Assembly (NCBI GenBank): GCA_018712125.1
Contig: DVHM01000178.1
Coordinates: 1-19,739 of the forward strand
Origin: Pullilachnospira_A gallistercoris
GTDB lineage: Bacteria; Bacillota; Clostridia; Lachnospirales; Lachnospiraceae
Reading direction: 5' to 3'
Length of the DNA stretch: 19,739 nucleotides
Positions 1 to 6,380 of this stretch are shown piece after piece. How positions within the stretch are numbered: position 1 is the stretch's first letter; each line of letters begins with the position of its first letter. The notes beneath the pieces are model-generated. The model had not been told where the DNA came from. It saw only the letters and a list, made by a program, of their open reading frames with translations, and made no database searches. Made by a program: the position numbers and the translations under genes.

Positions 1-102
1 TTTTTCCTCATCTTTTTTCATCGTACCGGAGCGCCATTTTGTCTGAAGATCATTCCACAGGGCTTCCATTTCGGGAACGCCCATTCTTATCGTATACGCC
101 AT
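1..102 (-). CDS. Partial protein, possible toxin partner of the upstream AbrB-like gene
   Basis: This open frame begins with ATG at 102 and runs off the left edge, so only 34 codons are visible (MAYTIRMGVPEMEALWNDLQ...). A GAGGG ribosome binding site lies just upstream, and the start is 9 bp after the stop of the AbrB-like gene at 112-354, so the two are translated as an operon from the promoter at 402-430. The order small AbrB-like gene then second gene is that of many type II toxin-antitoxin pairs. The visible part has no motif I can assign, so the toxin role is inferred from position only. Confidence 0.55.
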   Translation of the reverse strand, partial: MAYTIRMGVPEMEALWNDLQTKWRSGTMKKDEEK

Positions 103-111
103 TTCCCGCCC

Positions 112-354
112 TCACTCGAAATCTGATAAATCAATAGGCGGTGAAACAGTTCCTGCTTTGAAATTCTCTACAGCTTTATCCATCTCCATAAGGGATCTGG
201 CGGATATCGTCTCGGGTATAACCAGTTCGCGCGGTTCCACAATATAGCAGCCGTTTTCATACATCCTCACATTATAATTTTTGTATGTGGCTCCTCTGAG
301 CGTAATCCTGCCTTTTGCATCCAGACGCGCATCATAATCTTTAATCGCTTCCAT
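112..354 (-). CDS. AbrB/SpoVT-like antitoxin-type DNA-binding protein
   Basis: An 80-residue protein beginning MEAIKDYDARLDAKGRITLR. The segment DAKGRITLRGATYKNYNVRMYENG resembles the swapped-hairpin (AbrB/MazE/SpoVT) fold, in which a 'D-x-KGRI-L' strand-turn-strand binds DNA as a dimer. The C-terminal third is acidic and ends DLSDFE, as expected for an antitoxin tail. The ATG at 354 was chosen over an upstream start at 390 because GGAGGT lies 8 bp before it (363-368). A perfect sigma-A promoter and two palindromes precede the gene, consistent with autoregulation. The partner gene begins 9 bp after its stop. Family assignment is moderate; the biological target is unknown. Confidence 0.6.
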   Translation of the reverse strand: MEAIKDYDARLDAKGRITLRGATYKNYNVRMYENGCYIVEPRELVIPETISARSLMEMDKAVENFKAGTVSPPIDLSDFE

Positions 355-376
355 GCAGCTGCACCTCCATTCAACA

Positions 377-430
377 GTGGGATTTCCCACCTTCTAATTG
401 TATTATATTCGTGACAAACTATTTTGTCAA
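377..430 (-). promoter_or_regulatory. Promoter and two operator-like palindromes of the left toxin-antitoxin-like pair
   Basis: On the minus strand TTGACA (425-430) and TATAAT (402-407) are separated by exactly 17 bp, a full consensus sigma-A promoter. A perfect inverted repeat TGACAAA-4-TTTGTCA begins inside the -35 box and fills much of the spacer. A second palindrome, GTGGGA-2-TCCCAC, lies downstream in the 5' leader at 377-390. Both are natural operator candidates for the AbrB-like protein. The -35 box touches the 3' end of the portal gene, so this pair has its own transcription inside the late operon. Confidence 0.85.
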
Positions 431-1869
431 CCGATACAGTCGCTTTTATTGTGCGGTTTCATTTCTTTTTCTATGCGTCTCCTTTTTCGATGCATACTGT
501 CTGTCTGGCCTTCCTGCGATCCTTCCGAGTCTGCGGGGTCTTCCTCATCCGGTTCCTCCGCTGGCGGCTCCTGTTCGGTACTTGCCTGTCCCGCATCCGC
601 AAACTTCCCGGCATCCCTTAGCTTTACATAGCCGCCATTCAGGTAATAGTCATCCCCGCCTTCCTCTGCTGGAATCAGATCCATGTTCTCCAGACGGTGG
701 ATATCATTGGGCGAAAGGAAGCCATTGCTGATGCCAGTGGCGTAGCCGTTCATCCGGCTCTGATAATCCCCTCGTAATAGTCCGTCCACGTTGAACTTGG
801 TGAAATACTCATCCTGCTCCTCCTCCAGAAGAAGGTCTTTGCTCACGGCCTGCTCGAAGCGCACCAGCCAGGGCGTCAGGGTGTGTACCACAAAGTCGAT
901 GGACTGATGCTCAATATTGGAGTAGGTGGCATGCTGCAGGTCCTGTACCATGTGGGGAGGCACACGGAAGATCCGGCAGATCTCCTCCACTCCAAACTGG
1001 CGGGTGGATAAAAACTGGCTGTCCTCCGGCGGCAGGGAGATGGGCTTGTAGGCCATCCCTTCCTCCAGAACGGCTACCTTGTGGGCGTTGTTCGCCCCGC
1101 CATAGACCGCAGACCAGTTCTCCCGGATCTTGCCGGGATCCTTTAACACCCCCGGATGCTCCAGCACGCCGCTGGGCTGCGCCCCATTCTTAAAGAAAGA
1201 GGCGCCGTATTTCTCTACCGCCAGCGTTGTGCCCAGGCTGTTCTTCATCATGGCGATAGGTGAGAAGCCGACCAGCCCGTTAAAGCCCAGGCCAGGGATA
1301 TGGAAAATCTCATCGGAGCGGAAATAGATATCCTGGTTCTGCTCTCCCGGAACCTCATCGGTGTAGGCGTGGTAGATATAGTAAAGGTTTCCCGCCTCAT
1401 CCCGGTCTACTTCCACAATTTCAGGGAGCAGAGGATACATTCCCAATACCGTGTTCTTCCCATCCCGGATGATCTGCGCATAAGCGTTGCCCCATAAAAG
1501 CAGGTGGGTCATCATCGTCTCCCGGAACGTGAAACTGGTCATCTCCGGATTCGGCTGCCGGTAAAGGATCTTATACAGCGGATGGTCTATGGCTTTCTCT
1601 TTCCCCTCTCCGCTGTCTGTGTAGCGGTATAGGTGAAGCGGAAGTCCCGCCACCGTTTCCGCCAGGAGCCGGACACAGGCATACACCGTGGAGATCTGCA
1701 TGGCAGACTTCTCATCCACCCGCTCCCCGGAGCTTGCCGTGCCAAAGAAAAAGGTCTGCCCAGAGTCACGAACGTTATCTGTGATCTCTGGCAGACCAGT
1801 TCTTTCTGATTTTGTGCCTTCCGGCGCATCCCTGGGCCTTCCAAAACCCAGCCAACTGAAAAATCCCAT
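427..1869 (-). CDS. HK97-family phage portal protein
   Basis: A 480-residue protein, the normal length for an HK97/SPP1-like portal. The portal is a 12-subunit ring at one capsid vertex through which DNA is packaged and ejected, and which docks the large terminase. Family features include the early segment STVYACVRLLAETVAGLP, the LLLWGNAYAQIIRD strand, FNGLVGFSPI, and the C-terminal ISNGFLSPNDIHRLENMDL segment typical of this family. ATG 1869 (MGFFSWLGF) is preferred to a start at 1896 because AAGGAGG lies 10 bp upstream (1880-1886). The last 50 residues are acidic and then basic. It follows terL on the same strand, but a + strand AbrB-type gene is wedged between them. The protease and capsid genes expected next would lie left of the window. 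Confidence 0.93.
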   Translation of the reverse strand: MGFFSWLGFGRPRDAPEGTKSERTGLPEITDNVRDSGQTFFFGTASSGERVDEKSAMQISTVYACVRLLAETVAGLPLHLYRYTDSGEGKEKAIDHPLYKILYRQPNPEMTSFTFRETMMTHLLLWGNAYAQIIRDGKNTVLGMYPLLPEIVEVDRDEAGNLYYIYHAYTDEVPGEQNQDIYFRSDEIFHIPGLGFNGLVGFSPIAMMKNSLGTTLAVEKYGASFFKNGAQPSGVLEHPGVLKDPGKIRENWSAVYGGANNAHKVAVLEEGMAYKPISLPPEDSQFLSTRQFGVEEICRIFRVPPHMVQDLQHATYSNIEHQSIDFVVHTLTPWLVRFEQAVSKDLLLEEEQDEYFTKFNVDGLLRGDYQSRMNGYATGISNGFLSPNDIHRLENMDLIPAEEGGDDYYLNGGYVKLRDAGKFADAGQASTEQEPPAEEPDEEDPADSEGSQEGQTDSMHRKRRRIEKEMKPHNKSDCIG

Positions 1870-1907
1870 CGTTATTAATCCTCCTTGATAATTCATAATA
1901 AGTTTAC

Positions 1908-1968
1908 TTGATAATTTCGTTCCTTCTGCATATAATAAAAGTAGGAAATCCCTACTTCCCTACTTTTA
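1908..1968 (+). promoter_or_regulatory. Promoter and operator of the + strand AbrB-type gene
   Basis: TTGATA (1908-1913), an 18-bp spacer and TATAAT (1932-1937). Immediately downstream AAAAGTAGG (1938-1946) and CCTACTTTT (1960-1968) form a perfect 9-bp inverted repeat, and a third AGTAGG-like half-site lies between them. The position over the transcription start suggests repression, probably by the AbrB-type product itself. Confidence 0.8.
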
Positions 1969-1988
1969 ATCATATGGAGGTGTAAAAT

Positions 1989-2267
1989 ATGTCTGAATCC
2001 AATATTTTAGTGAATGATGCAAGGGTGATGTCCAAAGGACAGGTCACCATTCCAAAAAACATCCGGGAAGCTCTTGGTGTCACTACCGGAGACCGTGTTA
2101 CTTTTATTGTTGAAAACGGTACTGTCAAAGTCATGAATTCCGCCATCTACGCCATGAAAAAATTTCAGAAGCAGATGAAAGGCGAAGCGGAAAAAGCCGG
2201 ATTCACATCGGAAGAAGATATCGCCGACTGGATTACGAATACCCGCCGTGAGGAGAACGCCGAATGA
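1989..2267 (+). CDS. AbrB/MazE-family antitoxin-type transcription regulator
   Basis: A 92-residue protein with a textbook AbrB/SpoVT swapped-hairpin domain at about residues 10-50 (DARVMSKGQVTIPKNIREAL, then GDRVTFIVENG). This domain binds operator DNA as a dimer. The C-terminal part is helical and charged, as in antitoxins that wrap a toxin. GGAGGTG precedes the ATG by 8 bp, and a strong promoter with inverted repeats lies upstream. It is the only + strand gene in the packaging region, lying between portal and terL. The stop overlaps an ATG (ATGA at 2264) where a toxin gene would be expected, but that frame gives only 59 residues with no toxin motif, so this looks like an orphan antitoxin or a truncated pair. 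Confidence 0.88.
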   Translation: MSESNILVNDARVMSKGQVTIPKNIREALGVTTGDRVTFIVENGTVKVMNSAIYAMKKFQKQMKGEAEKAGFTSEEDIADWITNTRREENAE

Positions 2268-2301
2268 ACATTTCCGAGTTTTTCATCTTTGTCGGCTTGA
2301 T
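2268..2301 (-). repeat. Diverged second copy of a terL 3' segment
   Basis: On the + strand 2273-2301 matches 2522-2550 at about 25 of 29 bases, including 15 identical bases ending GGCTTGAT. The second site lies inside terL and encodes IKPTKAKSPEKIDG near the nuclease C-terminus. Read on the minus strand, the extra copy would encode IKPTKMKNSE. This looks like a scrap of a related terminase gene left by recombination. Confidence 0.5.
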
Positions 2302-2396
2302 TTTTGATTCACTATGGTATAGTATAGCTATGAATTGCGGTGGACGTCTTCGGACAACACCTGAGAAGAGCCTGATGCGTCGGGCTCTTTTCTTTT
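2297..2396 (+). ncRNA. Possible short structured RNA with its own promoter
   Basis: TTGATT (2297-2302) lies before an extended -10 (TGG-TATAGT, 2315-2323, 15-bp spacer; alternatively TAGTAT at 2320-2325 with 17 bp). A transcript from about 2330 would fold a hairpin with a GTC-TTCG-GAC tip, closed by GGTG/CACC (about 2339-2362). It would end at the strong terminator at 2366-2396, giving some 60-70 nt without a convincing frame. It may be only the 3' end of the antitoxin mRNA. Confidence 0.35.
2366..2396 (+). terminator. Intrinsic terminator after the AbrB-type gene
   Basis: AAGAGCCTGA-TGCG-TCGGGCTCTT forms a 10-bp stem with a four-base loop, followed by TTTTCTTTT. The U-G pair in the stem exists only in the + strand transcript, which fixes the direction. 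It ends 11 bp before the terL stop codon on the other strand. Confidence 0.85.
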
Positions 2397-2406
2397 GTCT
2401 AATTTT

Positions 2407-4038
2407 TCAAAAAACCAACAGCCCGCGCCCTGGCTCATCATAAATGCTTCCCTGCTGGATTCCTTCATTCCGGATACAACGGTCAAGTGCCATGATCGCA
2501 GCCACAACACCATCGATCTTTTCCGGGCTTTTCGCCTTTGTCGGCTTGATATTCCCTGCCGGATCGGTATCTACTACCACATTTCCCGCCATCCAGCGCA
2601 TGACCGGGTGGCCGCCGTGGATAATGCGGCCCTCCATCAGGAGTTTATAAAACTCCTTCGTCGGCGGAGACATATCCTTAAATCCCTGACCAAACGGAAC
2701 AACGGTAAATCCCATCCCTTCCAGGTTCTGCGTCATCTGCACCGCGCCCCAGCGGTCAAAGGCGATTTCCAGGATATGATACCTCTTACCCAGATCTTCA
2801 ATATATTTCTCAATGAATCCGTAATGGACCACATTTCCCTCTGTCGCCATCAGATAGCCCTGCTGGTACCAGACGTCATAGGGGACGGATGCCCGGCGCA
2901 CACGAAGGGGAATGGTTTCCTCCGGGATCCAGAAATAGGGGAGAAGGATATACTTCTCATCCTCCGTCCTTGGAGGAAACATCAGCACAAAGGCAGTAAT
3001 GTCACCGGTGCTGGAAAGATCCAGCCCTCCGTAGCACTCCCGGCCTTTGAGCGCCTCCAGGTAAATGGGAGTATTCCCAAGATCATAGATGTGCTCCGGG
3101 ATAAATCGGGTCAGGCTCGATACCCACATATTAAGGCGGAGCTGCTTAAACACATTTTCTTCTGCCGGGTTATCCAAAGCATCCCGGTACATATCCCGGA
3201 CACGCTCAATCTGGATGGTCTGACCGAGAGAAGGGTTTGCTTTATACCAGTTCTTTTCATCATGCCAGTCATCATCGTCCTTCAGACCGTAGATGACAGG
3301 ATAGAAGGTGTGGTCAATCTTCCGTCCCTCCAGGATATCCAATGCTTTCATATGGAGCTCATAGCAGATACTTTCCCGGTCCGTCCCCGCTGTGGTAATC
3401 AGGAAATACAGCGGCTGCTCACGGGCATCGCCGGATCCTTTGGTAAGGACATCATAGAGCTTCCGGTTTGGCTGCGCATGAACCTCGTCCAGCACAAGAC
3501 CGGAGACGTTCAGGCCATGTTTCGTCCCTACCTCCGCCGACAGCACCTGGTAGAAACCTGCGTTTGCGTAATTCACAATCCGCTTGGTAGCGCCCATGAT
3601 CTTACTTCGCTTCAGCAGGGCCGGGGTCATCTGCACCATCTGGTTGGCTACATCGAAAACGATGGATGCCTGCTGGCGGTCGGCGGCAGCACCGTAAACC
3701 TCCGCAGACGGCTCTCCGTCCGCATACAGAAGGTAAAGCGCCACCGCAGCGGCAAGCTCACTCTTTCCATTTTTCTTCCCTATTTCGACAAACACAGTTC
3801 GGAACTGCCGTTTTCCCTGCCCATCCACGATGCCAAACACATCCCGCACAATCTGTTCCTGCCAGGGAAGCAGCCAGAAACGCTTCCCCGCCCATTTTCC
3901 CTTGGTGTGGCGGAGGTTCTCAATAAATGTCACCGCCCGTTCTGCCTTTGCCTTATCATAGTGTGAGGTAGGCAGCATGAACCGGGAGGGTTTGTAATCT
4001 TTCAATCTCGGATAATCCTTCGGCCTTGTCTCCGTCAT
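2407..4038 (-). CDS. terL: Phage terminase large subunit, HK97-like
   Basis: A 543-residue packaging motor. It has an N-terminal ATPase with Walker A GKKNGKS (residues 87-93) and Walker B LVLDEVH (181-187), followed by TTAGT-type coupling residues. A C-terminal RNase H-like nuclease follows, with GLDLSSTGD, FDRWGA and KIDG as the acidic-site motifs. It translocates DNA into the prohead and cuts concatemers. ATG 4038 overlaps the terS stop in TGATG and has GGGAGG about 9 bp upstream; a TTG three codons earlier is less likely. Length matches the Terminase_1 family. A long antisense frame covers the gene but is a by-product of its codon usage. Confidence 0.96.
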   Translation of the reverse strand: MTETRPKDYPRLKDYKPSRFMLPTSHYDKAKAERAVTFIENLRHTKGKWAGKRFWLLPWQEQIVRDVFGIVDGQGKRQFRTVFVEIGKKNGKSELAAAVALYLLYADGEPSAEVYGAAADRQQASIVFDVANQMVQMTPALLKRSKIMGATKRIVNYANAGFYQVLSAEVGTKHGLNVSGLVLDEVHAQPNRKLYDVLTKGSGDAREQPLYFLITTAGTDRESICYELHMKALDILEGRKIDHTFYPVIYGLKDDDDWHDEKNWYKANPSLGQTIQIERVRDMYRDALDNPAEENVFKQLRLNMWVSSLTRFIPEHIYDLGNTPIYLEALKGRECYGGLDLSSTGDITAFVLMFPPRTEDEKYILLPYFWIPEETIPLRVRRASVPYDVWYQQGYLMATEGNVVHYGFIEKYIEDLGKRYHILEIAFDRWGAVQMTQNLEGMGFTVVPFGQGFKDMSPPTKEFYKLLMEGRIIHGGHPVMRWMAGNVVVDTDPAGNIKPTKAKSPEKIDGVVAAIMALDRCIRNEGIQQGSIYDEPGRGLLVF

Positions 4039-4511
4039 CAGCTGCAACCTCCCAAAAGCGCCTCCATCTCATCGATAGTCCCGCCGCTGTTATCTTCGGC
4101 AATGATCCGGCTCCGGGAAGAGGGTGTCAGGCCGAACTGCTCGGCAAACCGGTTCATGATCTTCAAGTAAGTCTGCGCAATGGAAACCTGCGGCACCTGC
4201 TGCCAGTAACCGGACGGTGTCTTTACAATGGAGCCGTGCTGGGTAATGAATTCCTCCGCCTCTTTCCACCGGGCATAAGCCTGGCAGTATCCGGCAAACG
4301 CCGCCATATCCACCTCTGTCAGGATGCCGATCTGTTCCATCTGCTTTGCAAGCCGCCGCCATTCCTTCTTTGCTTCCGGCTCCAGCCACTTCGGACAGCT
4401 CGGCGCTTTCTTCGCAGGCTTTGGCTCTTTTGTATTCAGCGGGCGTTTGCCCGGATTCCCCTCCAGCATCTTGATGGCTGTAGGCGTTGGTTTCCGTCCC
4501 CTGGTCGCCAT
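4038..4511 (-). CDS. terS: Phage terminase small subunit, P27 family
   Basis: A 157-residue DNA-recognition subunit. It begins MATRGRKPTPTAIKMLEGNP, and the motif GRKP-P-A-K-LEGNPGKRPLN is the hallmark of P27-type small terminases. A helical core follows (EAKKEWRRLAKQMEQIGILT, then AFAGYCQAYARWKEAE). The ATG at 4511 has GGAGGG 7-8 bp upstream and removes an unlikely N-terminal extension. It is translationally coupled to terL. The usual neighbour upstream is an HNH nuclease, but here that gene lies about 14.5 kb away at 19027. No clear promoter lies between the terminator at 4546-4571 and the start, so late expression may need read-through or antitermination. Confidence 0.94.
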   Translation of the reverse strand: MATRGRKPTPTAIKMLEGNPGKRPLNTKEPKPAKKAPSCPKWLEPEAKKEWRRLAKQMEQIGILTEVDMAAFAGYCQAYARWKEAEEFITQHGSIVKTPSGYWQQVPQVSIAQTYLKIMNRFAEQFGLTPSSRSRIIAEDNSGGTIDEMEALLGGCS

Positions 4512-4545
4512 ACGGCATCCCTCCTTCCTTGTAAAAATAAGCATC

Positions 4546-4571
4546 AAAAAAGGGCCTCGCAAGGAAGCCCT
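4546..4571 (-). terminator. Intrinsic terminator between the early/middle genes and terS
   Basis: The minus-strand RNA folds an 8-bp stem AGGGCTTC-CTTGC-GAGGCCCT followed by TTTTTT. One U-G pair works only on this strand. It sits about 35 bp upstream of terS, a natural on/off point for the packaging operon. Confidence 0.85.
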
Positions 4572-4598
4572 GATTTCTGTGTATCTCTGTGTTTTTCA

Positions 4599-4802
4599 TT
4601 AGCCTTGCATCCGGTCGGACACCTGTTTTGCCAAGCATACCGCTTTCCCGACGCACTCCTGGATTTCTGTAAGGTCCCTCACATCCGCAGCCGATGCCCC
4701 GCCAGGATCATAGCGGATCCCGTGCAGATGGCGCTCCAGCTCCGCCATCATGTACTGTACATCGTCTGCCTTCTCATATACGGCCATCTCCAGTTCCGTC
4801 AT
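4599..4802 (-). CDS. Small hypothetical helical protein
   Basis: A 67-residue protein beginning MTELEMAVYEKADDVQYMMA; two predicted amphipathic helices are separated by a Gly/Asp-rich turn, with no recognised domain. A purine-rich GGAAGGGGGCGG lies upstream of the ATG. It starts 16 bp after the stop of the DUF7678-like gene, so it is probably cotranscribed from promoter P1, and the terminator at 4546-4571 ends the unit. The function is unknown; it is too small and too featureless to guess. Confidence 0.65.
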   Translation of the reverse strand: MTELEMAVYEKADDVQYMMAELERHLHGIRYDPGGASAADVRDLTEIQECVGKAVCLAKQVSDRMQG

Positions 4803-4818
4803 GTTTCCGCCCCCTTCC

Positions 4819-5046
4819 TTAATTGTAATCCTTCATCAAAATTGCCAGCGCCATCTCCGTGTTTTGGTCCGCGGGGCGGATGTCCCAGCCCCTGTCATAA
4901 TTGCTGACCCACTTGCCGTCCCGCTTCAGCGACAGCTTGATGATCCGCCCGCCGTTCAGTCCAAAGATCTCACTTGCCTCCCCGGCCACCTTCACCCAAT
5001 AGTGGAAGATGTCCTTTCCAATTTTAATGCTGCCTTCATGCCACAT
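4819..5046 (-). CDS. Small conserved phage protein, DUF7678-like
   Basis: A 75-residue protein beginning MWHEGSIKIGKDIFHYWVKV. It is dominated by short beta strands and ends in the pattern YDRGWDIRPADQNTEMALAI, which I recall from proteins labelled DUF7678 in Lachnospiraceae mobile elements; this is a memory-based match. The ATG at 5046 has GGAGG about 9 bp upstream; longer frames reach into the promoter and are rejected. It is driven by promoter P1 (5090-5118). No function is known. Confidence 0.7.
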   Translation of the reverse strand: MWHEGSIKIGKDIFHYWVKVAGEASEIFGLNGGRIIKLSLKRDGKWVSNYDRGWDIRPADQNTEMALAILMKDYN

Positions 5047-5089
5047 CCTGCATTCCTCCGTTTCTGTTGTTTTCCCTTTCGGTATGTGC

Positions 5090-5165
5090 ATATTACCGTC
5101 AGGTGGGAGAGATAGCAAGCGGCTAAAGTACACAATCATCTGCAATGGAAATTGGTGAGTATACC
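5090..5165 (-). promoter_or_regulatory. Promoter P1 of the repeated cassette (short-gap type)
   Basis: The -10 TAATAT (5090-5095), 17-bp spacer with TGACGG next to the -10, and -35 TTGCTA (5113-5118). Upstream half-sites are GCTAAAGTACAC (5122-5133) and a weak partner at 5154-5165, 20 bp apart. The gap between inverted repeat and -35 is 3 bp. The leader GCACATACCGAAAGGGAAAA is shared with P5 and P6. Confidence 0.75.
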
Positions 5166-5190
5166 CCCGCCTTTTATCCGCTGCGGGCAA

Positions 5191-5222
5191 GAGAAAACGG
5201 GCATGGCGTTTTGCCACACCCG
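5191..5222 (-). terminator. Intrinsic terminator of the 79-residue gene
   Basis: The minus-strand RNA forms a 10-bp stem CGGGTGTGGC-AAAAC-GCCATGCCCG followed by TTTTCTC, starting 7 bp after the stop codon. Confidence 0.85.
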
Positions 5223-5229
5223 CCGCCCG

Positions 5230-5469
5230 TTATAAAATCCCGTGTTCTTTCTCGTCCCAGATGTTGCCGGCTGCGTCTACGTAGAGCCTCAGGTCTTCCT
5301 CCCTGTCGTAGGTTTCGTAGAGATAATTCTCCATCCCGGTCTCCCGGAATGTATATCCGTAGGGCGTCCGGTGCCAGTGGCAGCCGTTGTAATCGATCTC
5401 GCAGGGAAAATCGCTCTCCTTATGGTATTTCACCCTGCCGTATCCGAATCTCTTTTCCTGTGTTTTCAT
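5230..5469 (-). CDS. Small hypothetical protein
   Basis: A 79-residue protein beginning MKTQEKRFGYGRVKYHKESD. It is rich in Tyr, His and acidic residues, with a probable beta-rich centre (YNGCHWHRTPYGYTFRETG) and a C-terminal DLRLYVDAAGNIWDEKE. No family is recognised. The ATG at 5469 has AAAGGAG about 10 bp upstream; an upstream extension would run into promoter P2. It is a single-gene transcription unit with its own promoter (5501-5529) and terminator (5191-5222), both on its strand. Confidence 0.75.
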   Translation of the reverse strand: MKTQEKRFGYGRVKYHKESDFPCEIDYNGCHWHRTPYGYTFRETGMENYLYETYDREEDLRLYVDAAGNIWDEKEHGIL

Positions 5470-5500
5470 CTGCTTTCGCTCCTTTGCTTTTGTTGTGTGT

Positions 5501-5586
5501 ATCTTACCGTCACCTGCCGGATATAGCAAGGCCATGTGGCATCATAATGTACACAAAGATAAGCGCCGGTTTTGGTGTACATTATG
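5501..5586 (-). promoter_or_regulatory. Promoter P2 of the repeated cassette, best inverted repeat
   Basis: The -10 TAAGAT (5501-5506), 17-bp spacer containing TGACGG, and -35 TTGCTA (5524-5529). After a 13-bp gap, CATAATGTACAC (5543-5554) and GTGTACATTATG (5575-5586) form a perfect 12-bp inverted repeat with 20 bp between the arms. It serves as the reference copy for the family. Confidence 0.85.
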
Positions 5587-5600
5587 GGACGGATGAGCCA

Positions 5601-5643
5601 GGCAGAGGCAAAAGGCCGGTCGCCCCAGCCCCTTGCCGCTGCC
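5601..5643 (-). terminator. GC-rich 3' hairpin of the 58-residue gene (copy 1)
   Basis: The minus-strand RNA pairs GGCAAGGGGCTGG with CCGGCCTTTTGCC (13 bp including U-G pairs), loop GGCGA, extended by GGCAG/CTGCC. It lies 13 bp after the stop codon. A near-identical hairpin ends the next gene (5972-6001). The U run sits in the stem, so termination could use the inner GGCTGG/CCGGCC stem with TTTT. Confidence 0.6.
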
Positions 5644-5656
5644 ATCCTCTTTCTGA

Positions 5657-5833
5657 TTACCGGAAGGATTCCGCAGTGTCATCATCCACCCAAAGGTGCA
5701 TCCCTTCGGCTTCACAGATCAGGTGGTCTTCATGTACCTCGGTGATCACGCCCTCAAAATGGAAGCTTCCATCAAATTCCGTGCCTTCGTAAATCGTCTT
5801 CCTTCCTGTTTCCCAGCTTCTCCAATCCTGCAT
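5657..5833 (-). CDS. Small hypothetical beta-rich protein
   Basis: A 58-residue protein beginning MQDWRSWETGRKTIYEGTEF. Alternating strands (FHFEGVITEVHEDHLICEAE, then MHLWVDDDT) suggest a small SH3- or OB-like barrel; this is a prediction from pattern only. The ATG at 5833 has AAAGGAGG 8 bp upstream. It is a single-gene unit driven by promoter P3 and ended by the hairpin at 5601-5643. No function is known. Confidence 0.72.
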   Translation of the reverse strand: MQDWRSWETGRKTIYEGTEFDGSFHFEGVITEVHEDHLICEAEGMHLWVDDDTAESFR

Positions 5834-5864
5834 GTTCCGCTCCTCCTTTGCTTTTGTTGTGTGT

Positions 5865-5950
5865 ATCTTACCGTCAGTCCCAGAAGATAGCAAGTGGATC
5901 CGGAAGTATAATACACACAAAAATCACAGTAAAAAACTGTGTACAGTATA
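5865..5950 (-). promoter_or_regulatory. Promoter P3 of the repeated cassette
   Basis: The -10 TAAGAT (5865-5870), 17-bp spacer with TGACGG and -35 TTGCTA (5888-5893). After a 13-bp gap come half-sites TATAATACACAC (5907-5918) and GTGTACAGTATA (5939-5950), again 20 bp apart. Confidence 0.82.
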
Positions 5951-5971
5951 GCTGCGTCACAGACAGGCACC

Positions 5972-6001
5972 GGCAAAAGGCCGGTTTCCCAGCCCCTTGC
6001 C
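5972..6001 (-). terminator. GC-rich 3' hairpin of the 59-residue gene (copy 2)
   Basis: The same 13-bp stem as at 5601-5643 but with a GAAA loop: GGCAAGGGGCTGG-GAAA-CCGGCCTTTTGCC on the minus strand. It lies about 20 bp after the stop at 6021. Confidence 0.6.
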
Positions 6002-6020
6002 CCTGCCGGCCTGCATGGTC

Positions 6021-6200
6021 TCAGGCGAACTCGATGGTCAGCATCCCGTTCCCGATGAAGAAGTCGTTCTGGACCAGCGGATCTTCAAAAAAAGTTTCCT
6101 TCGCTTCTTCGATGATCCTCTTAAGCCGCTCCTCACCAATCAGCTCCTTGACCGCCTTCTTTGTGGTTTTCTTCCCGTCCAGGTAAAATGTCGTTTTCAT
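6021..6200 (-). CDS. Small hypothetical protein
   Basis: A 59-residue protein beginning MKTTFYLDGKKTTKKAVKEL. A short strand, a central basic/acidic helix (LIGEERLKRIIEEAKETFFE) and a C-terminal strand (FIGNGMLTIEFA) give a beta-alpha-beta outline. No family is recognised. The ATG at 6200 has GGGAG 8 bp upstream. It is a single-gene unit with promoter P4 and a 3' hairpin. Confidence 0.72.
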   Translation of the reverse strand: MKTTFYLDGKKTTKKAVKELIGEERLKRIIEEAKETFFEDPLVQNDFFIGNGMLTIEFA

Positions 6201-6232
6201 GGTGTTTTCTCCCTTCGTGTTTTGTTGTGTGT

Positions 6233-6318
6233 ATCTTACCGTCAGCGACCGGATATAGCAAGTCATATCGCAGCCATAATGTACACAAAGATAATCGCCG
6301 TAAATAGTGTATCTTACA
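6233..6318 (-). promoter_or_regulatory. Promoter P4 of the repeated cassette
   Basis: The -10 TAAGAT (6233-6238), 17-bp spacer with TGACGG and -35 TTGCTA (6256-6261). After a 13-bp gap come half-sites CATAATGTACAC (6275-6286) and GTGTATCTTACA (6307-6318), 20 bp apart. Confidence 0.82.
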
Positions 6319-6342
6319 GCCGTCTGGAAACGCTGAAGCACC

Positions 6343-6366
6343 AAAAGAGCCTCCTTTCGGAAGCTC
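6343..6366 (-). terminator. Intrinsic terminator of the 136-residue gene
   Basis: The minus-strand RNA forms GAGCTTCC-GAAA-GGAGGCTC (8 bp with one U-G pair and a GNRA loop) followed by TTTT, about 15 bp after the stop codon. Confidence 0.82.
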
Positions 6367-6380
6367 CCGGTGTGTCCGGT

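Larger units (their letters stand above)
2264..2443 (+). pseudogene. Short frame in the toxin position, probably remnant
   Basis: The ATG overlaps the antitoxin stop (ATGA), the usual coupling for a toxin gene. The frame encodes 59 residues (MNISEFFIFVGLIFDSLWYS...) with no PIN, MazF or RelE signature. It runs through the structured terminator at 2366-2396 and into the 3' end of terL on the opposite strand. I read it as a remnant or fortuitous frame, not a functional toxin. Confidence 0.3.

Noticed and set aside
2395..3966. A 523-codon open frame on the + strand opposite terL
   Set aside because: terL on the minus strand has clear Walker and nuclease motifs, a ribosome binding site and coupling to terS. 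The antisense frame has none of these and no family resemblance.
5090..6318. Regularly spaced repeats resembling a CRISPR array
   Set aside because: The repeats are promoter parts with genes of different length between them; spacing is not uniform and no cas gene is present.
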